Assembly: GCF_002188465.1 (NCBI RefSeq)
Contig: NZ_NINW01000030.1
Location: 1 to 64,000, forward strand
Origin: Pigmentiphaga sp. NML080357
GTDB taxonomy: Bacteria > Pseudomonadota > Gammaproteobacteria > Burkholderiales > Burkholderiaceae_B
Reading direction: 5' to 3'
DNA: 64,000 nucleotides
In this document: in pieces, positions 31,365-40,584 of the stretch
How positions within the stretch are numbered: the first letter of the stretch is position 1
How the letters are laid out: every line of letters begins with the position of its first letter
The notes under the pieces: generated by a model
The model's database searches: none
Seen by the model: only the letters and a program-made list of their open reading frames with translations
Told to the model about the DNA's origin: nothing
Program-made: the position numbers and the translations under genes

Positions 31365-32960
31365 TCACGCTGGGTTGGCGGGCGGGTGGTACTGATAGAG
31401 CCACGTCTCGGACAGCGTCTGGTCGCCGCTCTTGAGGTAGAGGCGAAGCTCCACCGGGTCGGCGCCTTGCACCGTCAGGTCGAACTGGGCGCGCCAATGG
31501 CCCGGGACGTCGTCCGGCACCGCTTCCATGTAGACGTAGGAGAAGCCGCCGCGCGAGGCCCACAGCACGGGTTCGGGCTTCACGCCATAAGGCAGTTGCG
31601 CGAGCGGTCCGCCGAGGAATTCCACCATGAACTTGCGCACGCCCGGGGGGCGCGGTTGGCCGGGCTGTCCGCCGTTGCCCAGCCGGGTGGCCACGCAGCG
31701 AGCCATCGACGGCGCGAAGGGTTCCTGGTCGGTCCAGTGAAGGCGGTACTTGAGGCGATAGGACGAACCCTTGGCCGCGGGCGCGGCAGGCACCCACATG
31801 GCGACGATGTTGTCGTGGATTTCATCGTCGGTCGGAATCTCCACCAGTTGAACCGTGCCGGGGCCCCAGTCGCCGAGCGGCTCGACCCACAGCGACGGCC
31901 GGCGGTCGTAGAAGACGCCGTCCAGGTAATGGTCGAAGTTCCTGTCGCGCTGGAGCAGGCCGAAGCCGCGCGGGTTCTCGTCGCTGAAGGCGGAGGCGAT
32001 GATGCGTGGCGGATTGTTCAAGGGGCGCCAGATGTATTCCCCGCCGCGCGTCCACATCGCGAGTCCGTCGGAGTCATGCACTTCGGGACGCCAATCGACG
32101 GCGGTGGGCTTCTGCGCTTCCGAGAACCAGTACATGGAGGTCAGGGGGGCGATGCCCAGCCGTGCCACGTCCCGGCGCAGGAACAGCGAGGCGTCGATGT
32201 CCATCAAGACCGCCTTGCCGCGCGTCATGTCGAAGCGGAACGCACCCGTGATGCTGGGGCCGTCCAGCCGCGCATAGACCGTGACGGTATCGCTGCCGTC
32301 ACGGGGCGGTTCGAAGTAGATGTGAGTGAAGGCCGGGAACTCCTCGGGGCGATCGGGAACGGCGATGTCGATCGCGATGCCTCGCGCCGACAGTCCGTAC
32401 TGATACAGTTCGCCGATGGCGCGGAAGTACGACGCGCTCAGGAAGGCGACCCAGTCGTTGGTGCGCCAGTCGCGGGCGGAGGGCTGAGCCAGGCGGCTCT
32501 CCTGGAAGCGAAAGCCGGCAAAGCCGATGCCCGGGGGCAGCGCATGCGCGGGGCTGTCGGACGGCATGTCGAAATAGCCTTCGTCGTAGACGATTTCGCG
32601 TGCCTGGCCTCGGCCGGCGTCGAGCACGTACATGCGTACCGGCGAAGGGGAAAACCGTCCGAGGTGGAAGAAGGTGACCGGAAACTGGCCCGGTCCGTCG
32701 GCGAACAGCGCATAGTCGGGCTTGAACCGGATCTGGCCGTGGGCGGCATAGTCCAGGCGCTCGAGAATGGGCCATGACGGTACCGGTACGGGCTGGAAAG
32801 GGCGCTGTGCCGCGCGGCGTGCTTCCTCGCGCAGCCGTTCGAAAGAGAAGGGCGAGCGCCTGCCCAGCTTCAGTCCGGCCGCCGCGGCGGCCGGCGCATG
32901 GCCGAGGGCGGCCACGGCAAGGGCGCTCATGGCGGCCAGGAAGGTACGGCGATCGGTCAT
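31365..32960 (-). CDS. opgD: Glucan biosynthesis protein D (OpgD/MdoD)
   Basis: A 531-residue periplasmic protein for osmoregulated periplasmic glucan synthesis. The signal sequence has a twin-arginine motif (DRRTFLAAMSAL, then a long alanine-rich core), which distinguishes OpgD from Sec-dependent OpgG. The OpgG/D fold follows (DYAAHGQIRFKPDYALFADG, PGIGFAGFRFQ, DFDRDG-like SDENPRGFGLLQRDRNFDHY). It is thought to modify the glucan backbone. The start at 32960 puts the Arg pair at residues 4-5; an ATG at 33005 would add 15 residues. No opgH glucosyltransferase is adjacent. Confidence 0.9.
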   Translation of the reverse strand: MTDRRTFLAAMSALAVAALGHAPAAAAAGLKLGRRSPFSFERLREEARRAAQRPFQPVPVPSWPILERLDYAAHGQIRFKPDYALFADGPGQFPVTFFHLGRFSPSPVRMYVLDAGRGQAREIVYDEGYFDMPSDSPAHALPPGIGFAGFRFQESRLAQPSARDWRTNDWVAFLSASYFRAIGELYQYGLSARGIAIDIAVPDRPEEFPAFTHIYFEPPRDGSDTVTVYARLDGPSITGAFRFDMTRGKAVLMDIDASLFLRRDVARLGIAPLTSMYWFSEAQKPTAVDWRPEVHDSDGLAMWTRGGEYIWRPLNNPPRIIASAFSDENPRGFGLLQRDRNFDHYLDGVFYDRRPSLWVEPLGDWGPGTVQLVEIPTDDEIHDNIVAMWVPAAPAAKGSSYRLKYRLHWTDQEPFAPSMARCVATRLGNGGQPGQPRPPGVRKFMVEFLGGPLAQLPYGVKPEPVLWASRGGFSYVYMEAVPDDVPGHWRAQFDLTVQGADPVELRLYLKSGDQTLSETWLYQYHPPANPA

Positions 32961-33110
32961 GTTGCTAGGCCATCCGTTTTCATCGCGTGCCCAATTTTTC
33001 ATCACCCCGCGTAAGTCGTTGGTGAGAAAAGGTTTTTTTGTGTAGTCCCAAGGCTGTCCACTACCTTGTCCACATTCCGGGTGAGTAACTCGGGCCAGCC
33101 AGGGATGCTG

Positions 33111-34394
33111 TCAGGCGCGCGCCGGCAGCAATGTGCGCGACACCGCCACGAAGCAGACCGATGCGGCGATGGCCGTGACCAGCAGCGTCATCGCGGCGGT
33201 CATGGGGCCGATATGGTCGGTGATGATACCCAGCAGCATGGGCCAGGCGTTGCCGATATAGCCGGCGATGTAGAACAGCGACACCATCAGGCCGCGCCGC
33301 TGGGGCGGAGCGATCTGGTTGACGATGCCGGCCGCTCCGATGAACGCCGCGCCGAACCCCAGGCCGGTAATCAGCACCGCCACCCCCATCAGCCAGGCCT
33401 GCGTCAACAGCAGCGAGGCGATGGCGCAAGCCAGGCCGGTGGCGAAAACCATGTTGCCATAGCGGAACGCGGACGAACTGGCCGCGCGCTGGCTGAAGAA
33501 CTGCGCCGCGCCGGCGCAGGCCGCGAGCAGCGAACTGGCATAGCCGCTGAGCGCATAGTCGTGGATGTGGAGCAGTTTTTCCCCCAGCGAAGGCCCCATT
33601 GCCATGAGGGACGAACCGACCCCCCAGACGATGGAGAGCGAAATACAGCTCAACAGCATGAGCTGGGCGACCCGCCGCGCTGGCAAGGCGCGCGGCGCCG
33701 CGTGCGCCGCATGGGACGGGGAGGTTTGTGCAGGCGTGGCCGCGCGGCGCAGCGGCTGGCGCCACAGTCCGTAGCCGGCGGCCAGCGTGATCGAGACGAT
33801 GACCAGGAACGGCGCGACCAGGGGATAGAAACCGCTTTGCAGGGCGAGGCCGCTGAGGATGGGACCGAGGATGGAGCCCAGCGTGAATGCCGCGGTGCCG
33901 AACAGCGCCGCCCGCTGCTTGTGTTGCGGGGGTTCGAGGTCGAGCAGGGCGGCGTTGGCCGCCCCCGTCAGCGTGCCGGTTCCCATGCCCGCCAACAGGC
34001 GGCCGGCCAGCAGCATGCCCAGGCCCTGGGCGAGCGCGAGCAGGACGGCGCCCATGGCCACCATGCCCAGGGCCGGCAGCATCAGCTTGCGGCGGTCGCG
34101 TACGCGATCGGCGAGCCGCCCGCCTATGAGCAGCGCGCTGAGGACGCCGACCACATAGGCGAAGAAGATCGCCGTGGTCGTGAACGAGGGCAGGTGCAGC
34201 CGGGCCTGGTACAGGGGGTAGAGGGGCGTGGGGACGCTGCTGCCCATGACGCCGGTCATGAGCGATATCGTGACGAGCGCGCGGACCTTCCAGAGGGCGC
34301 GCGGCGGGGGCGAGGGCGATGCGGAGTTCAAGCGGCTAGGGAGTATCGGCCAGGCGCCGGGCCTCGCGCGACCGGCCGGAATGTGCGAGCGCAT
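33111..34394 (-). CDS. Major facilitator superfamily transporter
   Basis: A 427-residue, 12-helix MFS protein. The A-like motif GGRLADRVRDRRKLML follows helix 2, and AAGMGTGTLTGAANAALLDL marks helix 4-5. The N-terminal 35 residues before helix 1 are rich in Pro and Arg and may not be translated; a later start around MTGVMGSSVP is too far into helix 1, so the upstream ATG is kept with reserve. The substrate is unknown. The gene is single, with a gap of about 150 bases to opgD and 250 to dps. Confidence 0.85.
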   Translation of the reverse strand: MRSHIPAGRARPGAWPILPSRLNSASPSPPPRALWKVRALVTISLMTGVMGSSVPTPLYPLYQARLHLPSFTTTAIFFAYVVGVLSALLIGGRLADRVRDRRKLMLPALGMVAMGAVLLALAQGLGMLLAGRLLAGMGTGTLTGAANAALLDLEPPQHKQRAALFGTAAFTLGSILGPILSGLALQSGFYPLVAPFLVIVSITLAAGYGLWRQPLRRAATPAQTSPSHAAHAAPRALPARRVAQLMLLSCISLSIVWGVGSSLMAMGPSLGEKLLHIHDYALSGYASSLLAACAGAAQFFSQRAASSSAFRYGNMVFATGLACAIASLLLTQAWLMGVAVLITGLGFGAAFIGAAGIVNQIAPPQRRGLMVSLFYIAGYIGNAWPMLLGIITDHIGPMTAAMTLLVTAIAASVCFVAVSRTLLPARA

Positions 34395-34645
34395 AAGTCT
34401 ACACGCTTTTGCGAGGCTGATACGGGTTTACCATTAGTCACGCGCGGACCCTCGCGGCGCGCCGCCGCCCGGGCCGCGAGCAAGAGGTAAGCGGGTTTTG
34501 CGGCGGGCGGGGCATCGGTTGATCTGGCTGCCGCCCCACTCCATAATCGGCCGGTGGATGCGGCTCGCGGCGGCGCCTGCGGCGCCGGCCCGGTCCGCGT
34601 CATGAGTACAGGCAGGATCCGATCCATCCCACGCTGGAGCACTCC

Positions 34646-35194
34646 ATGAAGCGCATCGACACCGAACGCCAAACCAAGCTGAAGAAGCGCCGCGCCGCCC
34701 CGCTGGCCACGCCTACCGACCTGAGCGCGGAGGCTACCCGCGAACTGAGCGGCGTGCTCAACGGCATCCTGGCCGACGTGTTCGCCCTGTATCTCAAGAC
34801 CAAGAATTTCCATTGGCACATGAGCGGCCCTCATTTCCGCGACTACCACGAACTGCTGGACGAACAATCCGTCGAGCTGTTCGGCATGACCGACGACATC
34901 GCGGAGCGCGTGCGCAAGATCGGCGGGCCGACGATCAAGTCCATCGGGCATATCGCGCGACTGCAGCGCGTGCTCGACAACGACGCCGATTTCGTGCAGC
35001 CGCTCGACATGCTGGCCGAATTGCGCGAAGACAACAAGGATCTCGCGAGCCACCTGCGCGAGGCGCACAACATCTGCGATACCCATCGCGACATTGCCAC
35101 CGCGAGCCTGATCGAGAACTGGATCGACCAGGCCGAGCGGCGGACCTGGTTCCTGTTCGAGGCGAGCCGCAACGCCGACAGCACGGGACACTAG
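34646..35194 (+). CDS. dps: Dps-family DNA-protection ferritin (copy 1)
   Basis: A 182-residue dodecameric mini-ferritin that oxidises Fe(II) with hydrogen peroxide and can shield DNA. The ferroxidase signature is KTKNFHWHMSGPHFRDYHEL with D-E-Q following, and the second metal-site helix is DDIAERVRKIGG. The N-terminus is lysine- and arginine-rich (RIDTERQTKLKKRR), suited to DNA binding. It differs clearly from the second Dps at 53713 ([13 protein letters not shown]). It is isolated, convergent with the phospholipase-D gene. Confidence 0.93.
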   Translation: MKRIDTERQTKLKKRRAAPLATPTDLSAEATRELSGVLNGILADVFALYLKTKNFHWHMSGPHFRDYHELLDEQSVELFGMTDDIAERVRKIGGPTIKSIGHIARLQRVLDNDADFVQPLDMLAELREDNKDLASHLREAHNICDTHRDIATASLIENWIDQAERRTWFLFEASRNADSTGH

Positions 35195-35200
35195 GTCCGT

Positions 35201-36775
35201 TCAGAGCAGGGGTTCGATCGGCAGCAGCGACAGAAACCGTATCCAGAGGCGTCCCAGCGCCGTGGTGCCCGGTTCGGTGTCATGCTCCACGACGCGGCCA
35301 CCCGAGCGCTCCAGCCAGCGCGGCTTGCCGTCCTTGCCGAGGACCACTTCGTAGGCGCTCGCGGGAATCGCGGCGTCGAATGCATCCGCGATGCGGCCTG
35401 CGAGCTCGGGACTATCGATGACGAATCCGAGTTCGGTATTCAGGTTGGCCGAGCGGGGGTCGAAATTGAACGAACCGATGAACGCCCGCTTGCGGTCGAC
35501 GCCGAAGGTCTTGGCGTGCAGGCTGGAGCCGGAGCTGCCGAAGAGCGGCCTGCCTTCCGGCGAGCCGCTGTGGCGCGAGGCGCTGCGCATTTCGTAGAGC
35601 CGTATGCCCGCTTCCAGCAGGGCCCGGCGGCGCTTGGCGTAGCCCGAGTGCACGACCGGGACGTCGGTGGCTTCGAGGGCGTTGGTCAGGATGCGCAGGC
35701 GCACGCCTTGCCGTGCCATGGCGGCGAAGGCTTGCGTCCCCTCGGCACCGGGCACGAAGTAGGGCGAGACCAGGTCGACTTCCTTTTCCGGCGTCCCGAT
35801 GATGCGGGTGAGCTGGTGCGTGACCAGGGCTTCGGGTGGAGATTTGCCTTGTGCCTTGGCCGGGTCGTCGCTCACCATCCTGGCCGGCGCCCACTCCAGC
35901 GGCAAGGTGCCCGCGGCGAGGTCGCGGATGAAGGGCTGCTCGCGCACGGCACGCACGTAGGCGGCGGCCTGCGGATCGGCTTCGACCGCGCGCGAGTGCC
36001 GAGCCAGCGCTTCCAGCCGTGCTGCGGAAACCGGCGGCAACAGCTGGCTCGCGGGATAGGCCGACGGACTGGCCCAGTACCGGTCGAAGTCCGACGACAC
36101 CTCCCCGACGATCTGGCCGATGGCCAGCACGTCCAGGTCCGCGAACAGCACGCCGTCGGTGGCGCCGAAATATTCATCCCCGACGTTGCGGCCGCCGACG
36201 ATGGTGGCCTGGTTGTCGGCGGTGAACGATTTGTTGTGCATGCGCCGGTTCAGGCGCGAAAAGTCGAACAGATAGCCGAGTACCTTGGGCCGGCGGATGA
36301 CGAAAGGATTGAACAGCCGGACCTCGATGTTGGGATGCGCGTCGAGCGCGGCCAGCGTCTCGTCCAGGCCCGAGATGCCATTGTCGTCCAGCAGCAGGCG
36401 TACCCGGACGCCCCGGTCGGCCGCGGCATGCAGGGCTTCGAGCAGCATGGTGCCCGTCATGTCGTTGCGCCAGATGTAATACTGGACGTCGAGTGTGCGT
36501 TCTGCCGCCTGGGCCAACAGCATGCGGGCGGCAAAGGCATCCCGGGCATCCGCAAGGGGGAGCAGCCCGGCGGCCCCCGGACGGGCCTTGGCCAGGGGCG
36601 AGATTGCGCGACCCAGGGTGGTCTGGCGTGCCGCGGCCAGGTCCAGGGCGGACGATGGCGCGCGCTCGGCGAGCGGCGGAAGCGAGCAGCCGGCCAGCAG
36701 AGCCAGGAGCAGGGCCAGTGCCGTGGCCGTCATCCTCGAGCCCGGCGCGTGCGCCCCTCGGTTCGTCGGTGTCAT
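35201..36775 (-). CDS. Phospholipase D family lipoprotein (cardiolipin synthase ClsC-like)
   Basis: A 524-residue protein with a hydrophobic signal and lipobox (ALLLALLAGCSLPP), indicating membrane anchoring. Two HKD catalytic motifs are present: MHNKSFTADNQATIVGGRN near the middle and LHAKTFGVDRKRAFIGSFN in the C-terminal half. Length and layout match ClsC-type cardiolipin synthases, which condense phosphatidylglycerol with a second phospholipid. The start could be 36775 or 36733 (MTATALALLL, a tidier signal peptide); neither has a strong ribosome-binding site. It ends 7 bases from the convergent dps gene. Confidence 0.88.
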   Translation of the reverse strand: MTPTNRGAHAPGSRMTATALALLLALLAGCSLPPLAERAPSSALDLAAARQTTLGRAISPLAKARPGAAGLLPLADARDAFAARMLLAQAAERTLDVQYYIWRNDMTGTMLLEALHAAADRGVRVRLLLDDNGISGLDETLAALDAHPNIEVRLFNPFVIRRPKVLGYLFDFSRLNRRMHNKSFTADNQATIVGGRNVGDEYFGATDGVLFADLDVLAIGQIVGEVSSDFDRYWASPSAYPASQLLPPVSAARLEALARHSRAVEADPQAAAYVRAVREQPFIRDLAAGTLPLEWAPARMVSDDPAKAQGKSPPEALVTHQLTRIIGTPEKEVDLVSPYFVPGAEGTQAFAAMARQGVRLRILTNALEATDVPVVHSGYAKRRRALLEAGIRLYEMRSASRHSGSPEGRPLFGSSGSSLHAKTFGVDRKRAFIGSFNFDPRSANLNTELGFVIDSPELAGRIADAFDAAIPASAYEVVLGKDGKPRWLERSGGRVVEHDTEPGTTALGRLWIRFLSLLPIEPLL

Positions 36776-36884
36776 GTGGCTTGCATGGCGCGTGAGATCT
36801 TTTGATCGATGCCGCATTGTTGGGCAAGGCGGCAAATATCTCAAATCGCGCCCCGCCGCGTCGACGCGCGGGCGGCATGCGGGA

Positions 36885-37967
36885 CTAGCGGCGCATGCGC
36901 GTCACGGCACGCTGGTATTGCACCGGCCAGGAAGGCTGCGCGGCCTCGAGCTCGGCGGCCGCGCGCAGGGGCCAATAGGGATCGCGCAGCAGGGCGCGCG
37001 CCAGCAGTACGAGGTCGGCGTCGCCCCGTTGCAGGATGGCCTCGGCCTGGCAAGCTTCGGTAATGCCGCCCACCGCCGCCGTGGCGATGCCGGCGCCATG
37101 CCGCACGGCGCTGGCCAGCGGAACCTGGAAGCCGGGCTCTCCGCTGCCTTGCGAACCGGGCAGGATGGCGCCGCTGGAGCAATCGACCAGGTCCACGCCC
37201 AGCGCCTTGAGCCGCACCGCGAAGGCGATGGACTGCTCCAGGTCCCAGCCGCCGTCCAGCCAGTCGGTGGCCGATATCCGCACGAACAAGGGCAGCTCGC
37301 GCGGCCAGCTTTCGCGCACGGCGGCGGCCACGCGCAGCGGGGCGCGGATGCGGCCTTCGAAATCGCCGCCGTAGGCGTCGCCTCGCCGGTTGGCCAGGGG
37401 CGAGAGGAACTGGTGCATCAGGTAGCCGTGGCCCATGTGCAGTTCGACGACCTGCATGCCGATCGCGGCACAGCGGCGCGCAGCGTCCGCGAACGCGTCC
37501 ACCACGGCGGCGATGTCGGCCTCGGTCATCTCGCGCGGTGACGGGTAGCCCTCTGCAAAGGGTAGCGCGCTCGGCGCCATGACCTGCCAGCCGCCTTGTG
37601 AGGGCGGTACGGCCGCCTTGCCTTCCCAGGGGCGGCTGGTCGAACCCTTGCGGCCGGCGTGCGCGAGCTGGATGCCCGGGATCGAGCCCTGGTCGGCGAT
37701 GAAGCGCACGATGGGGGCCAACGCCTCGGCCTGCGCGTCGTTCCAGATTCCCAGGTCGCCGGGGCTGATGCGTCCATCGCGCGTGACGGCCGCCGCTTCC
37801 AGCAGCACCAGTCCGGCGCCGCCCACCGCCCGGCTGCCCAGATGCACCATGTGCCAGGCGTCGGCCAGGCCGTCCACGCACGAGTACTGGCACATGGGCG
37901 CGACGGCGATGCGGTTGGGAAGGGTGACGCCGCGCAGCGGCAGCGGAGAAAACAGGCGATGACTCAT
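36885..37967 (-). CDS. NADH:flavin oxidoreductase, old yellow enzyme family (YqjM/XenA-like)
   Basis: A 360-residue FMN TIM-barrel ene-reductase. The thermophilic-like subgroup signature is visible: APMCQYSCVDG with the flavin-tuning cysteine, GIQLAHAGRKG, and the substrate-binding His pair in LHMGHGYLMHQFLSPLANRR. It reduces activated C=C bonds (enones, nitro-olefins) with NAD(P)H. It is followed upstream on the same strand by a Bug gene only 8 bases away, so both probably belong to one operon controlled with the adjacent LysR gene. Confidence 0.9.
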   Translation of the reverse strand: MSHRLFSPLPLRGVTLPNRIAVAPMCQYSCVDGLADAWHMVHLGSRAVGGAGLVLLEAAAVTRDGRISPGDLGIWNDAQAEALAPIVRFIADQGSIPGIQLAHAGRKGSTSRPWEGKAAVPPSQGGWQVMAPSALPFAEGYPSPREMTEADIAAVVDAFADAARRCAAIGMQVVELHMGHGYLMHQFLSPLANRRGDAYGGDFEGRIRAPLRVAAAVRESWPRELPLFVRISATDWLDGGWDLEQSIAFAVRLKALGVDLVDCSSGAILPGSQGSGEPGFQVPLASAVRHGAGIATAAVGGITEACQAEAILQRGDADLVLLARALLRDPYWPLRAAAELEAAQPSWPVQYQRAVTRMRR

Positions 37968-37975
37968 GCGGACTC

Positions 37976-38941
37976 TCATTCGATGCTGACGTGCGCCTCT
38001 CGCACCACCTCGCGCCACTTGGCGGTTTCGCTGGCCATGTAGGCGCCGAAGTCGGCTGGCTTGCCGCCACGGGGCTGCAGTCCCATGTCGGCGAAGCGGC
38101 GCCGCAGTCCTTCGGTGGCCAGGGCGCGGTTGACCGCCTGGTTGACGGTGGCGATGACCGCCTCGGGCGTGCCGCGGGGCGCCACCATACCGTACCACGG
38201 CGTGACGTCGTAGCCCGGCACGCCTGCCTGTGCCAGGGTGGGTACGCCAGGCAGCACGTCCACCGGCTCCGGGCTGGTCACCCCTAGTGCGCGCACCTGC
38301 CCGGACTGGATACGCGGCAGGGCCGCTCCCACGCCGTCCACCATCACGGCCACGCGGCCGGGTATCAGATCGTTGTAGGCGGGGGCCGTGCCCTTGTAGG
38401 GCACGTGCGCCATTTTCACGCCCGCCTTGTACAGCAGGACTTCGGTCGCCAGGTGCGCCGAACTGCCGGCGCCTGCCGACGCGTAGGCGATCTGCCCCGG
38501 CCGTGCCTTGGCGGCGGCCAGCAGCTCGGACAGCGTGCGGTAGGGCGATTGGGCGCTGGCCAGCAGTACGTGCGGCGCCACTGCGACCAGCGCCACGGGC
38601 GCCAGGTCGCGCAGGTTGTCGTAGGGCAGGTTCTTGTGCAGGCTGGCGTTGACGGCCAGCACGCTGAACGGCGCCATCATGAGGGTATAGCCGTCGGCCG
38701 GCGCCTTGGCCACCGCGTCGGCGCCGATGATGCCGCTGGCGCCGGCGCGGTTCTCCACCACGACCGGCTGGCCGAGCTGGTGGGCGAGCTCTTCGGCCAC
38801 CGCGCGGGTCATCAGGTCCAGCGTCGCGCCGGCCGCGAACGGCACGATGACGCGCACGGCGCGTTCCGGGTAGGCCGCCGCGGCAGGCAGGGCCGCTGCC
38901 AGCAGCAAGGTGCCCGACAGTTTTTGCAGCATCGTCGGCAT
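37976..38941 (-). CDS. Bug/TTT family periplasmic binding protein
   Basis: A 321-residue Bug protein: signal peptide (LSGTLLLAAALPAAAA), then YPERAVRVIVPFAAGATLDL, VVVENRAGASGIIGADAVA and KAPADGYTLMMAPF. The classical GG of the first loop is GAT here. The central AHVPYKGTAPAYNDLIPGR is typical. No TctAB partners. It is transcribed with the OYE gene and lies next to the LysR regulator of the catabolic island. It probably binds a substrate-derived carboxylate. Confidence 0.92.
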   Translation of the reverse strand: MPTMLQKLSGTLLLAAALPAAAAYPERAVRVIVPFAAGATLDLMTRAVAEELAHQLGQPVVVENRAGASGIIGADAVAKAPADGYTLMMAPFSVLAVNASLHKNLPYDNLRDLAPVALVAVAPHVLLASAQSPYRTLSELLAAAKARPGQIAYASAGAGSSAHLATEVLLYKAGVKMAHVPYKGTAPAYNDLIPGRVAVMVDGVGAALPRIQSGQVRALGVTSPEPVDVLPGVPTLAQAGVPGYDVTPWYGMVAPRGTPEAVIATVNQAVNRALATEGLRRRFADMGLQPRGGKPADFGAYMASETAKWREVVREAHVSIE

Positions 38942-39084
38942 GATCGTCTCCTCTCGCCTCGCGAGGACATGGCGCGCGGGTCATCGGCGTGTCGTGTTGG
39001 GTATGGCGCGAGGCGGCAGTATAGGCAGCGCCGCGCCGCGCGGACCAGCGCCGGCGGGAGAAAACAGTGTTTTCGATATGGAAA

Positions 39085-39999
39085 TTATGAGGACGTCGGA
39101 TCGTCCCAGCGCGGCTGGCTGAACCACTGCTTGAGGAAATCCAGGAAGGTGCGCACGCGCAGCGGCAGGTTGCGCCGGCTGGGAAAGACCGCATGGATCT
39201 CCAGTTCGGTCGGCCGGTACTGCGGCAGCACGGCTTCGAGCCGGCCCTGCCGCAGGTCATCGGACACCATGTAGGTGGGATGCATGGAGATGCCGTGGCC
39301 CAGCAGTGCGGCGTGGCGCAGCGGTTCGCCGAAATTGGCGCGGATGGTGCCGCCCACCCGGACCGTCACCTTGCCCTGCGGGCCCTGGAAGGACCAGACG
39401 TTGGTGGGCGACTTCAGCGCATGGACCATGCAATCGTGGCGGGCGAGATCCTCCACCGAGTCGGGGCGGCCGCGCCGGGCCAGGTACCCCGGTGCGGCCA
39501 CCAGCACCTGCGGCACCTTGGCGAGCCGGTGCGAGACCTGGCTGGTGTCCTTCAGCGACGAGGCGATGCGCACCGACATGTCCAGTCCTTCGCCGATCAG
39601 GTCGGTGCGGCCGTCGTCCAGGTACATCACCACGCGTATGTCCGGGTGCGCGGCCGAGAACGCGGTGATCACCGGCACCAGATGGAAGGCGCCGAACGAG
39701 GGCGGGGTGCCGACGCGCAGCATGCCCTTGGGTTCCTTGACCGAGCGCCGCACCGCGGTCTCCACGCCTTCCACGTGTTCGAGCAGGTCGCGCCCGTTCT
39801 CCAGCAGCGCCAGCCCGGACTCGGTCAGGCTCACGCTCTTGGTGGTGCGCTGGAGCAACTGCACGCCGAGCTCCCGCTCGAGCCAGGCCACATGCTTGGT
39901 GACGTTGCCCTTGGCCATGCCCAGCCTCTGGGCGGCGCCGGAAAAGCTGAGGCCTTGTGCGACTTCGATGAACACTTCGATGCAGCGCAGCTTGTCCAA
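39085..39999 (-). CDS. LysR-family transcriptional regulator
   Basis: A 304-residue LysR protein. The N-terminal winged helix (residues about 4-60) reads FIEVAQGLSFSGAAQRLGMA, KGNVTKHVAWLERELGVQLL. The effector domain follows (RVGTPPSFGAFHLVPVITAF). It is closest in style to the aromatic-catabolism, CrgA-like group. It is divergent from the SnoaL-Fe-dehydrogenase operon, and a perfect LysR-type palindrome lies at 40026-40042 in the gap. It could also control the Bug-OYE pair downstream on its own strand. Confidence 0.92.
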   Translation of the reverse strand: MDKLRCIEVFIEVAQGLSFSGAAQRLGMAKGNVTKHVAWLERELGVQLLQRTTKSVSLTESGLALLENGRDLLEHVEGVETAVRRSVKEPKGMLRVGTPPSFGAFHLVPVITAFSAAHPDIRVVMYLDDGRTDLIGEGLDMSVRIASSLKDTSQVSHRLAKVPQVLVAAPGYLARRGRPDSVEDLARHDCMVHALKSPTNVWSFQGPQGKVTVRVGGTIRANFGEPLRHAALLGHGISMHPTYMVSDDLRQGRLEAVLPQYRPTELEIHAVFPSRRNLPLRVRTFLDFLKQWFSQPRWDDPTSS

Positions 40000-40025
40000 C
40001 TTGTCTCCTGCGTGGCAATGAATCT

Positions 40026-40042
40026 GTTTCCATTGTGGAAAC
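40026..40042. promoter_or_regulatory. LysR-type operator palindrome
   Basis: The arms GTTTCCA (40026-40032) and TGGAAAC (40036-40042) are perfectly complementary around TTG, and the site contains the T-N11-A spacing of LysR boxes (T40028, A40040). It lies 26 bases from the LysR start codon and about 110 bases before the plus-strand operon, as expected for an autoregulatory and activating site. Confidence 0.75.
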
Positions 40043-40149
40043 GATAATTTCTCCGTCAGATTCTATCGCGCCCTTGATGGCGCCGATACACTGCGACCGC
40101 ATCGCCGATGCCTGTCGGCTCCAAGCGCAACACGTTTCTTTCCGCGAGC

Positions 40150-40584
40150 ATGACGCCTGATACCGCCGCCAGCACGATCGAGCTCACCCAGTTGCTCAAT
40201 CGGCTCTTCTTTTCCCTGGACGAGTTCCGCTACGGCCAGGTGCTGCAATGTTTCGAGGCGGATGCGACGTGGGAGCGCCAGGGGGAAGTCCTGCGCGGTA
40301 CTGATGCCATGCGCGCGGCGCTCGATCGGCGCCCGTCTACGCAGCGCATCCGCCACGTCGTCTCCAACGTGCTGGTGGAGCAGTCAGGCGCGGACGCCGC
40401 GAGGCTGGTCGCCTATATGACGGCATACCGGTACGACGACGGCGTCCGGCGGGAAGGTCCCGTGCGCTTGGATGGGCCGCCGAGGCTCTCCGTGGTGAGC
40501 GGCCAGGCGCGGCGAAGCGAGGCCGGATGGCGGCTGGCGGAGCTTGCGGTGCGCACCGAGTTCGACTTCGACGCCGCGTCATGA
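40150..40584 (+). CDS. SnoaL/NTF2-like domain protein
   Basis: A 144-residue protein with the small cone-shaped NTF2-like fold of the SnoaL/bile-acid-dehydratase group: IELTQLLNRLFFSLDEFRYG, CFEADATWERQGEVLRG and IRHVVSNVLVE. Members are isomerases, dehydratases or non-catalytic ligand binders. The ATG at 40150 matches the conserved beginning; the frame is open from 40108. It is the first gene of the operon opposite LysR, and its stop overlaps the next start (ATGA). Confidence 0.78.
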   Translation: MTPDTAASTIELTQLLNRLFFSLDEFRYGQVLQCFEADATWERQGEVLRGTDAMRAALDRRPSTQRIRHVVSNVLVEQSGADAARLVAYMTAYRYDDGVRREGPVRLDGPPRLSVVSGQARRSEAGWRLAELAVRTEFDFDAAS

